Assembly (NCBI GenBank): GCA_964236735.1
Contig: CAXSFM010000024.1
Span: 1 to 61,864, forward strand
DNA: 61,864 nucleotides
Direction: 5' to 3'
DNA from: JAIVJG01 sp964236735
GTDB taxonomy: Bacteria; Acidobacteriota; Blastocatellia; Pyrinomonadales; Pyrinomonadaceae
Shown: one piece after another, positions 51,572-59,816 of the stretch
Layout of the letters: the number at the start of each line of letters is the position of its first letter
Position numbering within the stretch: position 1 is the first letter of the stretch
Notes under the pieces: model-generated
What the model was told of the DNA's origin: nothing
Databases searched by the model: none
The model's input: only the letters and a program-made list of their open reading frames with translations
Program-made: the position numbers and the translations under genes

Positions 51572-53124
51572 TTACGGGAGGGCTTCGACGATGATGAGGA
51601 AGCGGAACGTGCCCGTCGTCTGCACTCCGAGCAGGAACTGCACGTTGATGCTCGCCCCGTTCGCCAGAGGCGTGCCCGTCGTGATTGTCCCCGCCGACAT
51701 CGAGGAGTTAAAGCCTCCGCCGTTCGGCTGTGTGGGCGGCTGCTCCAAAGTCGTCCCCTGTACCGTCACCTGACATGGAGCAGTCGTCGGCGTTCCCGTC
51801 GCCGCGCATGTCGCCGCGTCCGTGATGCCTGACACCACCACGCTTGACGAGGTGATCGCCCTCAAGTCCGCCACTCCGCCGCCCGGAGAGGGGAACGTTG
51901 TCATCTCCACGATCCTGAACCTCAATCGTGTTACCGCCGCTCCCGTGTTGTTCGTGAACCGCCGTCTGATCGAGAGCGTCCCGAACGTCGAGTTGTTGCC
52001 AGGATTAGACGTTAAATCTCGCACGCGATTCGGCGGGACGGTACTCGTCTTCGTCCCGTCGAGCAACAGCGCCGCTATCGTCGCATCTCGACGAATCGGG
52101 GAGGCCAGATTCTCCGGCCCCGGTGCGCCGAGTTGCTGTGTGACGCCGCTGATGAACGTCCCCTGCGTATCGGCGAACTTGAAGTCCGCAGAGTTGTCGT
52201 TCGTGTCCTTCGGCGTGCCTGCCACCGTGCAGCCGACCGCCGCCACAAAGTCGCATTCCTTGCGGAAGAACGAGTACTGCGTCGTCGAGCCTGAGACCGG
52301 CGGTATCGTGTTGCCTTCCCTGAGCAAGTCGCAGACTCCGCCGCCCGTGTTGCCGTCGAAGCCGGCAGCATCGAGGCGATTCGCGGTCGTGATGGCGGCG
52401 GCGTTGGCGGTCGAGAAGACCCCGACGTTTCTGTCACTCTCGATGTCTGCGGTCAGCGTCACGTCGCCGGTCGCGTAGGAGCCTAAAGAATACTGGCTCC
52501 CGACGACGAGGTAGTGGCCTCTGGCCGGGATGCTCGTGCCGTTCGGGATGGTGGCGATGAGGACGGGTGTGGAGTTGCAGTCGGTGCCCATCTTGAAGAC
52601 GCCGATGCCGCCGGAGGCGTCCGAGGCCGAGGCCGTCAGGGTGGTGTTGGTGTTGTTGTAGAGTTCGACGAAGTCATCGCCGGCACCGCCGGGCCGGAGG
52701 TGCGAAGTTCCGAGATGATGAGCTGTCCGGGCTGGGTGGGCGGAATGACGACGAAGGTGTAGGCCGAGCTGGCGTTCGTCCCGCCGCCGTTGTCGTCAAA
52801 GTACGCGCCGACGATGGCCGTGTTGCCGTCCGCGCTTAACGCGACTGAGATGCCGAAGTTGTCACTGGCGGCGGCGTCAGACGCCTGCAAGCGCGTCTGC
52901 TGGATGGCCGTCAGCAGCGGCGGCGGGATGCTGTCGAGCGTTGACTCGGCGGGCGGCGACGGCGGCTGAACGTCGTCGAGCGTTGACTCGGCGGGCAGCG
53001 GCGTTGGCGGCGGCGCGACGCTCCTCGCGCCACGCTGTTGCGCGCTTGCGGGCATGGACTAGAAGATATAAGAGAGAGAGCAGACGAAGATTAGCGCGCA
53101 GCACAGGCGGGCGAGGAAATTCAT
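51572..53124 (-). pseudogene. FG-GAP/lamin-tail secreted protein, broken by stop and frameshift
   Basis: Reading from a good ribosome site (AAGGAG) and the ATG at 53124, a signal peptide (MNFLARLCCALIFVCSLSYIF) is cut by an in-frame TAG (53061-53059) and continues through the signal-cleavage region SMPASAQQ. The next part, 53055-52636, has an FG-GAP repeat (ASDNFGISVALSADGNTAIV) and the start of a lamin-tail domain (QPGQLIISELRTSGP). Near 52690-52700 the frame shifts by one base; the other frame resumes as DDFVELYNNTN and runs to 51572 with a domain of about 370 residues. Two lesions make a pseudogene likely; a base-calling error for the second cannot be excluded. The original was an exported repeat protein of unknown role. 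Confidence 0.75.
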
Positions 53125-53263
53125 GGAAGAAACTCCTTGATTGATGTGGGCGAGACGGTAGGAGGCGCGCGAGCGGTCGCTAACGCCAAAAGGCTTCGGA
53201 CAGCATCAAGGGGAAATCGGGGTGTCCCTCAAAACAAAACCTGTGGTTGGACTGGTGCAAGGC

Positions 53264-53292
53264 AAAGTATCACGCCCCATCGCCATCAACAA
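53264..53292 (-). promoter_or_regulatory. Possible promoter of the broken gene
   Basis: On the minus strand TTGTTG (53287-53292) and TACTTT (53264-53269), 17-base spacer. It lies about 140 bases before the damaged start. Weak match. Confidence 0.3.
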
Positions 53293-53372
53293 GGTAATTC
53301 CCACGTTATTGCTCAACAATCACTCTCCTTCGCGCCGGATTCCTGCCGCCACACACAGCCCGCCAACCCGAC

Positions 53373-53565
53373 ATGCAGCCCTGCATCTGCCAGTTGCAGC
53401 CTCGCATCCGGCAGATGCGGCCTCGCAGATGCGAGTTGCGTGGCTGCATCCGGCAGATGCGAGCTTGCAGACGGCAGATGCGGACGCGCAAATGGGAAAT
53501 GCAGCCTTGCAAGTGGGAGTTGCGAGCTTGCAGATGGCAGGTGCGGGCGTGCAGATGGGAATGTT
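53373..53565. repeat. Tandem 21-bp repeat array, open in all six frames
   Basis: About eight units of 21 bases plus a partial one from 53385. Each begins with GCA and has the pattern GCAnATGGCAGATGC. Period 21 = 3 x 7, so every frame is open and translates to seven-residue repeats (for example IRQMRAC or RCGLADA) on both strands. No ribosome site, signal or conserved domain is seen, so I treat it as non-coding. The gene-free stretch 53125-53819 is made of this array, hairpin H17 and the upstream region of the broken gene. Confidence 0.85.
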
Positions 53566-53572
53566 CGGAGAT

Positions 53573-53665
53573 TTACCACAGAGGACACAGGGGAACACAG
53601 AGGAAGAACTGAAGCCTTGCTGTCTCTGTCCTTACTCTGTGCCCCTCTCGTGTCCTCTGTGGTGA
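53573..53665. repeat. Heptamer hairpin H17 (ACAGAGG type)
   Basis: Left arm 53573-53608 built of CACAGAGG/ACACAGG units and right arm 53623-53665 of CCTCTGTG units. Centre GAAGAACTGAAGCCTTGCTGTCTC. It abuts the 21-bp repeat array. Confidence 0.85.
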
Positions 53666-53747
53666 AAATTCTTCCTATTCCAACTCAACGCGCTCGCACA
53701 CTTTGAGTTCTATGCCTTGAACGACAGTGGCACTCCATAGAAAGACG

Positions 53748-53774
53748 AAGGGGCGGGAATCATTCCCGCCCCTT
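53748..53774. terminator. Short GC hairpin after the glycosyltransferase gene
   Basis: Stem of about 12 bp (AAGGGGCGGGAA with its complement) and a 3-base loop. On the minus strand it is followed by TTCGTCTTT, a weak U-tract. It lies 46 bases past the end of the minus-strand glycosyltransferase gene. Confidence 0.65.
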
Positions 53775-53819
53775 AAACATTTTCCGACGCAATCGCCGCC
53801 GCACGTTTGCAACGCGCCT

Positions 53820-55004
53820 CTAGGATTTATTCGCCGTCACGCTGTCGCGCGACGCTTCCGACTCTCTCAACTTAACTGTCTCCTGACGCTCAGGCCGCGC
53901 CAACGACACGCCCGCCATGCGCGCGAACAGTTCTTCATAACGGTCAACGACGTGCTCCCAATCGTAACGCTCGCGCACGCGAGCCTGTGCACGCTGGCGA
54001 TAGGTGTTGACGATTGCGCCGTCGCGCAGCACGCGCCCCAACTGCGCGGCGAGGTCTTTCGTGTCGGTGTAGTGGATGCCCGCGTCGCCGACGGCCTCGA
54101 TGTTTTCAGGCGTGCCGAGCGTGAGGACGCAGTTGCCGTAGCCCATCGCTTCGAGAAGCGCGGGATGCGTGCCGCCGACTTCCGTCGCGTGGACGTAGCA
54201 GTAAGCGTTCTGTTGCAGCGCGCGGTAAGCGTCGCCGAAGACAAAGCCCGTGAAGATGATGCGTCTGTCGCGTCGTGCGAGCGCGCGGAGTTCCTCGATG
54301 TACTCGCGCGCGTAGGGCGCATCGCCGACGACCAAGAGACGATGCGGCGTTCGCACGCGCTTGAACGCTTCGATGACCATCTGCGCGTTGTTCTCAGGCT
54401 CAAGCCGTGAGACGTAGAGCACGTAGCGGTTCGGCTCGACGCCCCATTGACGCACGCCCGCGCGGTCAAGCCTGCGCTCGACCTCCGCGCCGTAGGCGAT
54501 CATCGTCGAAGAGGCGCGATACTTGGCCTGATAATATTCCTGAATCACGCGCGCGTCCGTCACCGTCTCGTTCGGCAGCCAGACGGCGAAACGCTCGGCC
54601 ATGCGATAGTAGTTGCGCCCGATCCAGTTCCACTTGCGACGCTTGTGTTCGAGTCCATCCACGTTGATGGCGACGGGCGTGCCCGACGCGCGCAGGATGG
54701 GCGCGATGGGGGCGTTGGCGGCGTTGCAAACGAGCGCGGCGTCGAAACGTCCGATACTTGCGGCGTGCAGCGAAGAGAGAAAAGCGTGAACGACCGTATC
54801 GAAATATTTGTGGCGAATGGTGGGGAGAACTTTGAGCCGCACGCCCTTGAATTCAAGTTGGCGCGGGCTCACGTAATGCGAGCGGCAATAGACGGTCACG
54901 TCGTGGCCGCGTGCGACGAGGCGCGTGGAAAGCTGTTCGGCGAAAGTCTCAAACCCGCCGTAGCTGGCTGGAACCCCTCTCGTTCCCAGAATCGCGATAC
55001 GCAT
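53820..55004 (-). CDS. Glycosyltransferase, DUF1972/rhamnosyltransferase-like
   Basis: 394 residues from ATG 55004 (TTG at 55007 is also in frame). The N-terminal DUF1972 signature IAILGTRGVPASYGGFETFAEQL is clear, followed by a GT4-type C-terminal half (YVLYVSRLEPENNAQMVIEAF, GFVFGDAYRALQQNAYCYVHATEVGGTHPALLEAMGYG in pieces). Such enzymes transfer sugars, often rhamnose, in surface polysaccharide synthesis. A second glycosyltransferase lies just upstream on the same strand, with hairpin H10 between. Donor and acceptor are unknown. Confidence 0.9.
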   Translation of the reverse strand: MRIAILGTRGVPASYGGFETFAEQLSTRLVARGHDVTVYCRSHYVSPRQLEFKGVRLKVLPTIRHKYFDTVVHAFLSSLHAASIGRFDAALVCNAANAPIAPILRASGTPVAINVDGLEHKRRKWNWIGRNYYRMAERFAVWLPNETVTDARVIQEYYQAKYRASSTMIAYGAEVERRLDRAGVRQWGVEPNRYVLYVSRLEPENNAQMVIEAFKRVRTPHRLLVVGDAPYAREYIEELRALARRDRRIIFTGFVFGDAYRALQQNAYCYVHATEVGGTHPALLEAMGYGNCVLTLGTPENIEAVGDAGIHYTDTKDLAAQLGRVLRDGAIVNTYRQRAQARVRERYDWEHVVDRYEELFARMAGVSLARPERQETVKLRESEASRDSVTANKS

Positions 55005-55011
55005 CAAACTC

Positions 55012-55090
55012 AGTGATGAGTGATAAGTGATAAGTGATGAGTAAAGACAGTTTGCTTTTACTGATCACTGATCACTGATCACTCATCACT
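55012..55090. repeat. Heptamer hairpin H10 (AGTGATG/A type)
   Basis: Left arm from 55012, centre GTAAAGACAGTTTGCTTTTACT, right arm to 55090 with GATCACT and CATCACT units. It lies between the two glycosyltransferase genes and codes the last residues (GGVMSDQ) of the second. Confidence 0.93.
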
Positions 55091-56205
55091 CCTCCTCTGG
55101 TTTGTTCGTAAATCCGCAAGGTCTGTCGCGCCGTCTCGTGCCAACTGAAGAGGCGCGCGCGCGCCATGCCTCTGCCGCGCAGTTCGGCGCGCAAGTCCGC
55201 GTTGTCAATTACTCTGTTGAGGGTGTGCCGGAGCGCGTCTGTGTCGAACGGGTCGAAGAGCAGGCCGGCGTCGCCGACGACTTCCGGCAGGCTCGTCAGA
55301 TTGCCCGTGATGACGGGCGCGCCGCATTGCATCGCTTCGAGCGGGGGCAGCCCGAAGCCTTCAAAATATGACGGATAAACGAAACACAGCGCGCCGGTGT
55401 AGAGCGCCGGTAAATCTTCGTCCGAGACATAGCCCGTCATCAGTGTCGAGCCGCTGACATTTTGTTTTTCAATCGCCCTCAGCGTCTGTCCGTAGAGCCA
55501 CGCCTGTTTTCCGACGAGGACAAGTTGCGGCAGCTTATCGCTAGAAAGCGTGCGGCGCAAGTCCGCGTAAGCCGCGACGAGACGCGCGAGATTCTTCCTC
55601 GGATGGATAGAGCCGACGGCCAGTATGTAGTCGCGCGTGATGCCGTAGCGACGACGCACGCGCTCGACTTCCTCCGCGCTTGCAGGCTTGAACAACGCAG
55701 AAGCGGCCAGTTTGACGACCGACACGCGCTCCTTCGAGATGCCGTAAGATTTGATGATGTCCTGTCTCGTGAATTCAGAGGGCGTGATGATGTGCGCCGC
55801 CGCGCGCGCCGTCCGCCGCACGGTTAAGCGCAGTTGCATCCAACTCCGGCGTTTGAAGGCGTCAGGCAGATGCTCGAATGAAAGATCGTGAATGGTGGCA
55901 ACGACCGGACACGGCGCGAAAGGCGGCGCGGTGTACTGCACATGCAGCAGGTCAACGGGGCGTCGTCGCAACTCTGCGCTCAACGTGACTGGGATGCGGA
56001 CAAGCGGCGTGTGCGGCAGCGTCCGGCGCACGCGCACATGCGGCCAACGCCCCATGAAACGCTCGACCGCTTCCCGCTTCGTGACGTAGAGCGTGTAGCG
56101 ATTCGTCGCGTCAACTTCCGCCAACGCCTCGATGAGATTGGCGGCGTAAGTTTCGTTGCCAGCGAGACCCGTGCCGACCGAATGAGCGTCTATCGCGATG
56201 TGCAA
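55072..56205 (-). CDS. Glycosyltransferase family 4
   Basis: 377 residues from a TTG at 56205 (MHIAIDAHSVGTG); a longer frame from 56271 is translated from hairpin H11 (LITHHSSLITH) and is rejected. The GT-B fold shows the N-terminal GTGLAGNETYAANL, IHDLSFEHLP, ITPSEFTRQDI, the donor-site ILAVGSIHPRKNLARLV and the E-x7-E catalytic segment YFEGFGLPPLEAM. Family 4 enzymes use activated sugars. With the neighbour at 53820 it suggests a small exopolysaccharide or O-antigen-type unit. The C terminus ends in repeat-encoded residues. Confidence 0.88.
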   Translation of the reverse strand: MHIAIDAHSVGTGLAGNETYAANLIEALAEVDATNRYTLYVTKREAVERFMGRWPHVRVRRTLPHTPLVRIPVTLSAELRRRPVDLLHVQYTAPPFAPCPVVATIHDLSFEHLPDAFKRRSWMQLRLTVRRTARAAAHIITPSEFTRQDIIKSYGISKERVSVVKLAASALFKPASAEEVERVRRRYGITRDYILAVGSIHPRKNLARLVAAYADLRRTLSSDKLPQLVLVGKQAWLYGQTLRAIEKQNVSGSTLMTGYVSDEDLPALYTGALCFVYPSYFEGFGLPPLEAMQCGAPVITGNLTSLPEVVGDAGLLFDPFDTDALRHTLNRVIDNADLRAELRGRGMARARLFSWHETARQTLRIYEQTRGGVMSDQ

Positions 56206-56213
56206 AGCAAAAT

Positions 56214-56294
56214 GAGTGATAAGTGATGAGTGATGAGTGATGAGAAAGAGCCTCTTGCTTTCTCTTATCACTTATCACTCATCACTCATCACTC
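56214..56294. repeat. Heptamer hairpin H11 (AGTGATG/A type)
   Basis: Left arm from 56214, centre GAGAAAGAGCCTCTTGCTTTCTC, right arm to 56294. It encodes the C-terminal RRVMSDE of the GNAT gene and the false N-terminal extension of the glycosyltransferase frame. Confidence 0.92.
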
Positions 56295-56823
56295 GCCTTT
56301 CGTATTCGTCGCGCGACAATGCGTACTGCACCACGTCGTAAGTGTAGTAGCAAGCCTCGCCCACGTACTTCATGCCGAGCTTTTGCAGGACGCGCTGCGA
56401 GGCGACGTTCGGCGGTTTCGTGACGGCCACGATGCGCTCGTATTCGCGCACGCGAAAACCAAAATCAAGACACGCCGCGCCGATCTCTGTGGCGAGTCCC
56501 TGCCCCCAGTACGGCTTGTCGAGCAGATAGACCACTTCGGGCGTGCCTTCGAGCAGCCGGATGCCGGCGAATCCGATGAGCTTCGCGCTCTCCTTGTGCT
56601 CGACCGCCCATCTGCCGATGCCCTGTCGTTCCCAGTGCGCGATGATACTTTTGAGCGCGACTTCGGTTTCGTCTCTCGAAAGCGGTAGCCCTGCCCCGAT
56701 GTGCCGGACGACATCCGGGTCTGTGAAGATACGTTGTAAATCGTCGAGGTCTTCGAGCGTAAAGAGTCGCAGGCGCGTCCGCTCGGTTTCTATTTCCGTT
56801 GATGTCGCCTGCGAGATGCTCAT
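56275..56823 (-). CDS. GNAT-family N-acetyltransferase
   Basis: 182 residues. The RimJ/RimL type pattern is seen: IETERTRLRLFTLEDLDDL, GIGRWAVEHKESAKLIGFAGI, VVYLLDKPYWGQGLATE and TKPPNVASQRVLQKLGM. It would acetylate an amino group on a small molecule or protein. It lies immediately downstream of rnhB on the same strand. The last seven residues are encoded by hairpin H11. Confidence 0.85.
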   Translation of the reverse strand: MSISQATSTEIETERTRLRLFTLEDLDDLQRIFTDPDVVRHIGAGLPLSRDETEVALKSIIAHWERQGIGRWAVEHKESAKLIGFAGIRLLEGTPEVVYLLDKPYWGQGLATEIGAACLDFGFRVREYERIVAVTKPPNVASQRVLQKLGMKYVGEACYYTYDVVQYALSRDEYERRVMSDE

Positions 56824-56838
56824 AAATAATTCGTTGAT

Positions 56839-57459
56839 TTATTCGGCGGGAAGCACGCCGCGAAAACTGCGGCGATGAATCGGGGACGCTCCGTGCGCGC
56901 GCAGAGCTTCGAGATGATGGCGCGTGCCGTAGCCGACGTGTCTGGCGAAACCATAGACAGGATAAATGGCGTCGTAGTCTCTCATCAACCTGTCGCGGTA
57001 CACTTTCGCGACGACGGAGGCCGCCGCGATGGAAGCTGAAATCGCGTCGCCGCCGATGATGGCGCGCTGCGGATGCGTACACTCGCGCAGTTGTAGCGCG
57101 TCTATCAAAAGAAAATCGGCGCGCGGGTTGAGTTGCTCGATTGCCTCAACCATCGCGCGCCGTGTGGCGATCAAAATATTCGTGCGGTCTATCTCTTCCG
57201 GCGAAACGAGTCCGACGGCGTAGCAGATGGCGCTCGCGCGCAACTCTTCGGCGATGCGCTCGCGCTGCAAGGCGGTCAACTTCTTCGAGTCGTCGAGACC
57301 TTCGGGCAGCGTCGCCTGCGGGTCGAGAATCAACGCCGCCACCACCACCGGCCCCGCCAGCGCGCCACGCCCGACTTCATCCACTCCGGCGATGAAACGA
57401 TGCCCGCGCCCGCGCGCTTCATCCTCGAACGTCGTGCAGATGGCCGAGACACGTTTCAT
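56839..57459 (-). CDS. rnhB: Ribonuclease HII
   Basis: 206 residues from ATG 57459; a longer frame from 57531 is translated from hairpin H12. RNase HII removes ribonucleotides and RNA primers from DNA. The family signature IAGVDEVGRGALAGPVV with the metal-binding Asp-Glu, DALQL with Asp, and the C-terminal HxGYGTRHHLEAL are present. It is the last conserved gene of the ffh-to-rnhB operon; hairpin H12 separates it from rplS. Confidence 0.95.
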   Translation of the reverse strand: MKRVSAICTTFEDEARGRGHRFIAGVDEVGRGALAGPVVVAALILDPQATLPEGLDDSKKLTALQRERIAEELRASAICYAVGLVSPEEIDRTNILIATRRAMVEAIEQLNPRADFLLIDALQLRECTHPQRAIIGGDAISASIAAASVVAKVYRDRLMRDYDAIYPVYGFARHVGYGTRHHLEALRAHGASPIHRRSFRGVLPAE

Positions 57460-57467
57460 ACGAACGC

Positions 57468-57546
57468 AGTGATAGTGATAAGTAATAAGTGATGAGTTAA
57501 AGGCAGTCTCTTCTTCCTTATCACTCATCACTTATTACTTATCACC
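57468..57546. repeat. Heptamer hairpin H12 (AGTGATA/G type)
   Basis: Left arm from 57468 with AGTGATA, AGTAATA and AGTGATG units, centre GTTAAAGGCAGTCTCTTCTTCC, right arm to 57546. It lies between rnhB and rplS inside the operon. Confidence 0.9.
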
Positions 57547-57555
57547 GTCTTTCTG

Positions 57556-57963
57556 CTACTTGCCGCTCTTGGTATTCGCCGCCGCAGCCGTCGCCGCTCT
57601 GGCACGGTCGGCGTTGCGCGTGTCGAGTTCGCGGATACGCGCCGCCTTGCCGCGCAGGTTACGCAGGTAATAAAGCTTGGCGCGACGCACGCGGCCTCGT
57701 CGAATCACGTCTATGTGATGAATGACGGGCGCGTGCAGCGGGAAAATGCGCTCGACACCGATGCCGAAACTCGTCTTCCTGACCGTCACGGTCTCGCGCA
57801 CGCCGCCGTTCTTGCGCGCGATGACGACGCCTTCAAAAGCCTGCTGGCGAACTTTCGTCTCCGACTCGCGGATGTTAACGAACACGCGCACCGTGTCGCC
57901 CGGCTTGAAGCTGGGGATGTCCGTGCGTAACTGCGTACTATCTACACTGTCCAAGCGATTCAT
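57556..57963 (-). CDS. rplS: 50S ribosomal protein L19
   Basis: 135 residues. L19 lies at the 30S-50S interface. The signature PGDTVRVFVNIRESETKVRQQAFEGVVI, GGVRETVTVRK, GVERIFPLHAPVI and RRGRVRRAKLYYLR is complete. The last 20 residues are Ala-rich beyond the conserved core. Classical neighbour of trmD. Confidence 0.97.
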   Translation of the reverse strand: MNRLDSVDSTQLRTDIPSFKPGDTVRVFVNIRESETKVRQQAFEGVVIARKNGGVRETVTVRKTSFGIGVERIFPLHAPVIHHIDVIRRGRVRRAKLYYLRNLRGKAARIRELDTRNADRARAATAAAANTKSGK

Positions 57964-57979
57964 AATTTCACCTCTTCGG

Positions 57980-58032
57980 AGCGGTCAGCATTCAGCGACC
58001 AGCTTTTAGTTTTTTAACTGATAGTTGGATGC
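57980..58032. repeat. Degraded heptamer element H13 (AGTCAGC type)
   Basis: Left arm 57980-58005 (GCGGTCAGCATTCAGCGACC) resembles the H1 unit; the right arm (AACTGATAGTTGGATGC) has decayed. Confidence 0.6.
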
Positions 58033-58074
58033 TATTTGCCAGCCGCCCTGTAAATCTAAACTCTAAATCTATTT

Positions 58075-58833
58075 TCAGTCTTCACCGTGATTCAACTCGT
58101 CGCGCTCTGCTTCGCTCAAGTTCGCGCGTGCGAGCAGGTCTGGACGATTGCGACGTGTCTTGCGAAGCGCAGCGCGACGACGCCAGCGCGCGATCTCTGC
58201 GTGGTTGCCGCCGAGCAAAAGTTCCGGCACGCGCAGGCCGCGAAATTCCGGCGGGCGCGTGTAATGCGGAAAGTCGAGCAAGCCTTCCGAGAACGACTCG
58301 TTGACGGCGGATGTCTCGCTGCCGAGCGCGCCGGGTATCAGCCTCACGATTGCATCAACGAGGACGACGGCAGCCGGCTCGCCGCCCGATAAGACGTAAT
58401 CTCCGATGGAAATTTCATCCGTCACGAGATGATCTGCGACGCGCTCGTCAACGCCTTCGTAACGTCCGCAGATGACGACGACATGCTCGCACCGCGCGAT
58501 TTCCGCCGCCAACTCTTGCGTCAACACGCGACCCTGCGGCGACAAAAGTACGACGCGCTTTCCCGTCGCTCTCAACCCGGCAGAGTCGCCTGCTGCTGCC
58601 GCCTCGCCCGTCAACTCTTCCACCGCTTCAAAGATCGGCTCCGGTTTCAGCACCATCCCGTCGCCGCCGCCAAATGGCCGGTCGTCAACAATCTTGTGCT
58701 TATCCTTCGTCCAAGCGCGCAAATCGTGCGCCGTAATTTCGACCAACCCGGCGGCGCGCGCCCTCCGCACAATGCCGTAATCAAAGACCGCGCCGAAGAA
58801 CTCCGGGAAAATCGTGATGATGTCGAAACGCAT
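58075..58833 (-). CDS. trmD: tRNA (guanine-N1)-methyltransferase
   Basis: 252 residues from ATG 58833 (GTG at 58839 also in frame). TrmD methylates G37 of tRNAs reading CNN and some others, using AdoMet, and prevents frameshifts. The SPOUT trefoil-knot motifs are clear: MRFDIITIFPEFF, GGGDGMVLKPEPI, VVICGRYEGVDERV, DYVLSGGEPAAVVLVDA and the C-terminal YTRPPEFRGLRVPE. Normal length and operon place. Confidence 0.97.
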   Translation of the reverse strand: MRFDIITIFPEFFGAVFDYGIVRRARAAGLVEITAHDLRAWTKDKHKIVDDRPFGGGDGMVLKPEPIFEAVEELTGEAAAAGDSAGLRATGKRVVLLSPQGRVLTQELAAEIARCEHVVVICGRYEGVDERVADHLVTDEISIGDYVLSGGEPAAVVLVDAIVRLIPGALGSETSAVNESFSEGLLDFPHYTRPPEFRGLRVPELLLGGNHAEIARWRRRAALRKTRRNRPDLLARANLSEAERDELNHGED

Positions 58834-58837
58834 GACC

Positions 58838-58917
58838 ACAGTGATTAGTGGTCAGTGGTCAGTGGTCAGTCAAGTCATGTGTCGTCACCGACCTCTAACC
58901 TCCAGCCTCTGACATCT
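58838..58917. repeat. Partial heptamer element H14 (AGTGGTC type)
   Basis: AGTGGTC units (58854-58870) follow AGTGATT at 58840, but no complementary right arm is clear; the AT-poor stretch to 58917 has loose CCTCTAA/CCTCCAG units. Confidence 0.55.
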
Positions 58918-59506
58918 ATAATTCCAACAATCCTTCCGGCGCGTCCACGCGAATCAGCTTGCGCCCGGTGTCAATCTCGACGCAGATACTTTCGGCGAAC
59001 GGGACGAGTTGCTCTCTGCCGCTCTCGCCGACGATGACGAGCAGTGGCGCGTCGCCGCCGAGATGAAGCACTTCGCGCACCGTGCCGAGCATCGTCCCGT
59101 CCACGCTTTCGGCGAGACAACCGGCGAGATGCCAGTCGTAAAACTCGCCCGCTTCCAACTCGACGGCATCCGTCTCCGGCACTGTCAATTCCAGACCGAC
59201 GAGCACGGCGGACGCTTCCGGCGTGTCGTAATTATCAATTTTCAAAATCACGCGCCCGCCGTGAAACCAGTGATTTTCCAGCGTCAACACGCTGCGTTCG
59301 CCCGTGCGGTTGATGGCGATGACTTCTGCGAGTTTATCGAAGCGTTCGGGAAAATCCGTCAGAAGCACGGCGGCGACTTCGCCTCGGATGCCTCGCACTT
59401 TCACGATGCGCGCGATGGCGATCAACTCGACCTGCGCGAGGTCTTCACCTCTGGCAGACGACTTTTTCACGCCGCCAACAACACTCTCTCGCCGACCGCT
59501 TCTCAT
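58916..59506 (-). CDS. rimM: Ribosome maturation factor RimM
   Basis: 196 residues from ATG 59506, overlapping the stop of khpA by four bases (ATGA); a GTG at 59470 is possible. RimM helps assemble the 30S head with S19. The N-terminal domain (AIARIVKVRGIRGEVAA, LTDFPERF) and the PRC-barrel domain (GEFYDWHLAGCLAESVDG, VVREVLHLGG-like, LLVIVG and LVPFAES) are both present. Normal operon place between khpA and trmD. Confidence 0.93.
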   Translation of the reverse strand: MRSGRRESVVGGVKKSSARGEDLAQVELIAIARIVKVRGIRGEVAAVLLTDFPERFDKLAEVIAINRTGERSVLTLENHWFHGGRVILKIDNYDTPEASAVLVGLELTVPETDAVELEAGEFYDWHLAGCLAESVDGTMLGTVREVLHLGGDAPLLVIVGESGREQLVPFAESICVEIDTGRKLIRVDAPEGLLEL

Positions 59507-59739
59507 TCGACGATGTCGAGCACGTAGCGACGATTGTGCTTGACGCCCGCCGCGTGCAGCAACGAGCGGAGCGCCTTAACGGTTCGTCCCTGCCGTCCGA
59601 TGACTTTGCCCATGTCGGTCTGCGCCACGCGCAATTCAATGATCGTCGTCGTGCGGTCGCGCTCGATCTCGCGCACGTCCACCGACTCGGCGTCCTGCAC
59701 AAGCGCTCTGACGATTAACTCGACGGCTTCTTTCATCAT
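59503..59739 (-). CDS. khpA: KH-domain RNA-binding protein KhpA
   Basis: 78 residues from ATG 59739 (or 59736). A single KH domain with GKVIGRQGRTVKALRSLL, the GxxG loop. KhpA binds RNA with KhpB in other bacteria. The position between rpsP and rimM is conserved in many genomes. The stop overlaps the rimM start. Confidence 0.9.
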   Translation of the reverse strand: MMKEAVELIVRALVQDAESVDVREIERDRTTTIIELRVAQTDMGKVIGRQGRTVKALRSLLHAAGVKHNRRYVLDIVE

Positions 59740-59743
59740 CGTG

Positions 59744-59816
59744 AGTTCAAAGTTCAAAGTTTAAGGTTCAAAGTTCACAAGCCACTTTTGACTGTGAACT
59801 TTTGAAACCTTGAACT
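59744..59816. repeat. Heptamer hairpin H15 (AGTTCAA type)
   Basis: Left arm from 59744 of AGTTCAA and AGTTTAA units and right arm of TTGAACT/TTGAAAC units to 59816. Lies between khpA and rpsP; its centre (CACTTTTGACTG) is not the common core. Confidence 0.85.

Noticed and set aside
53137..53706. Open frames of about 190 and 147 residues on the plus strand as genes
   Set aside because: The frames exist in all six directions because of the 21-bp period; no ribosome site, signal peptide or domain is seen.
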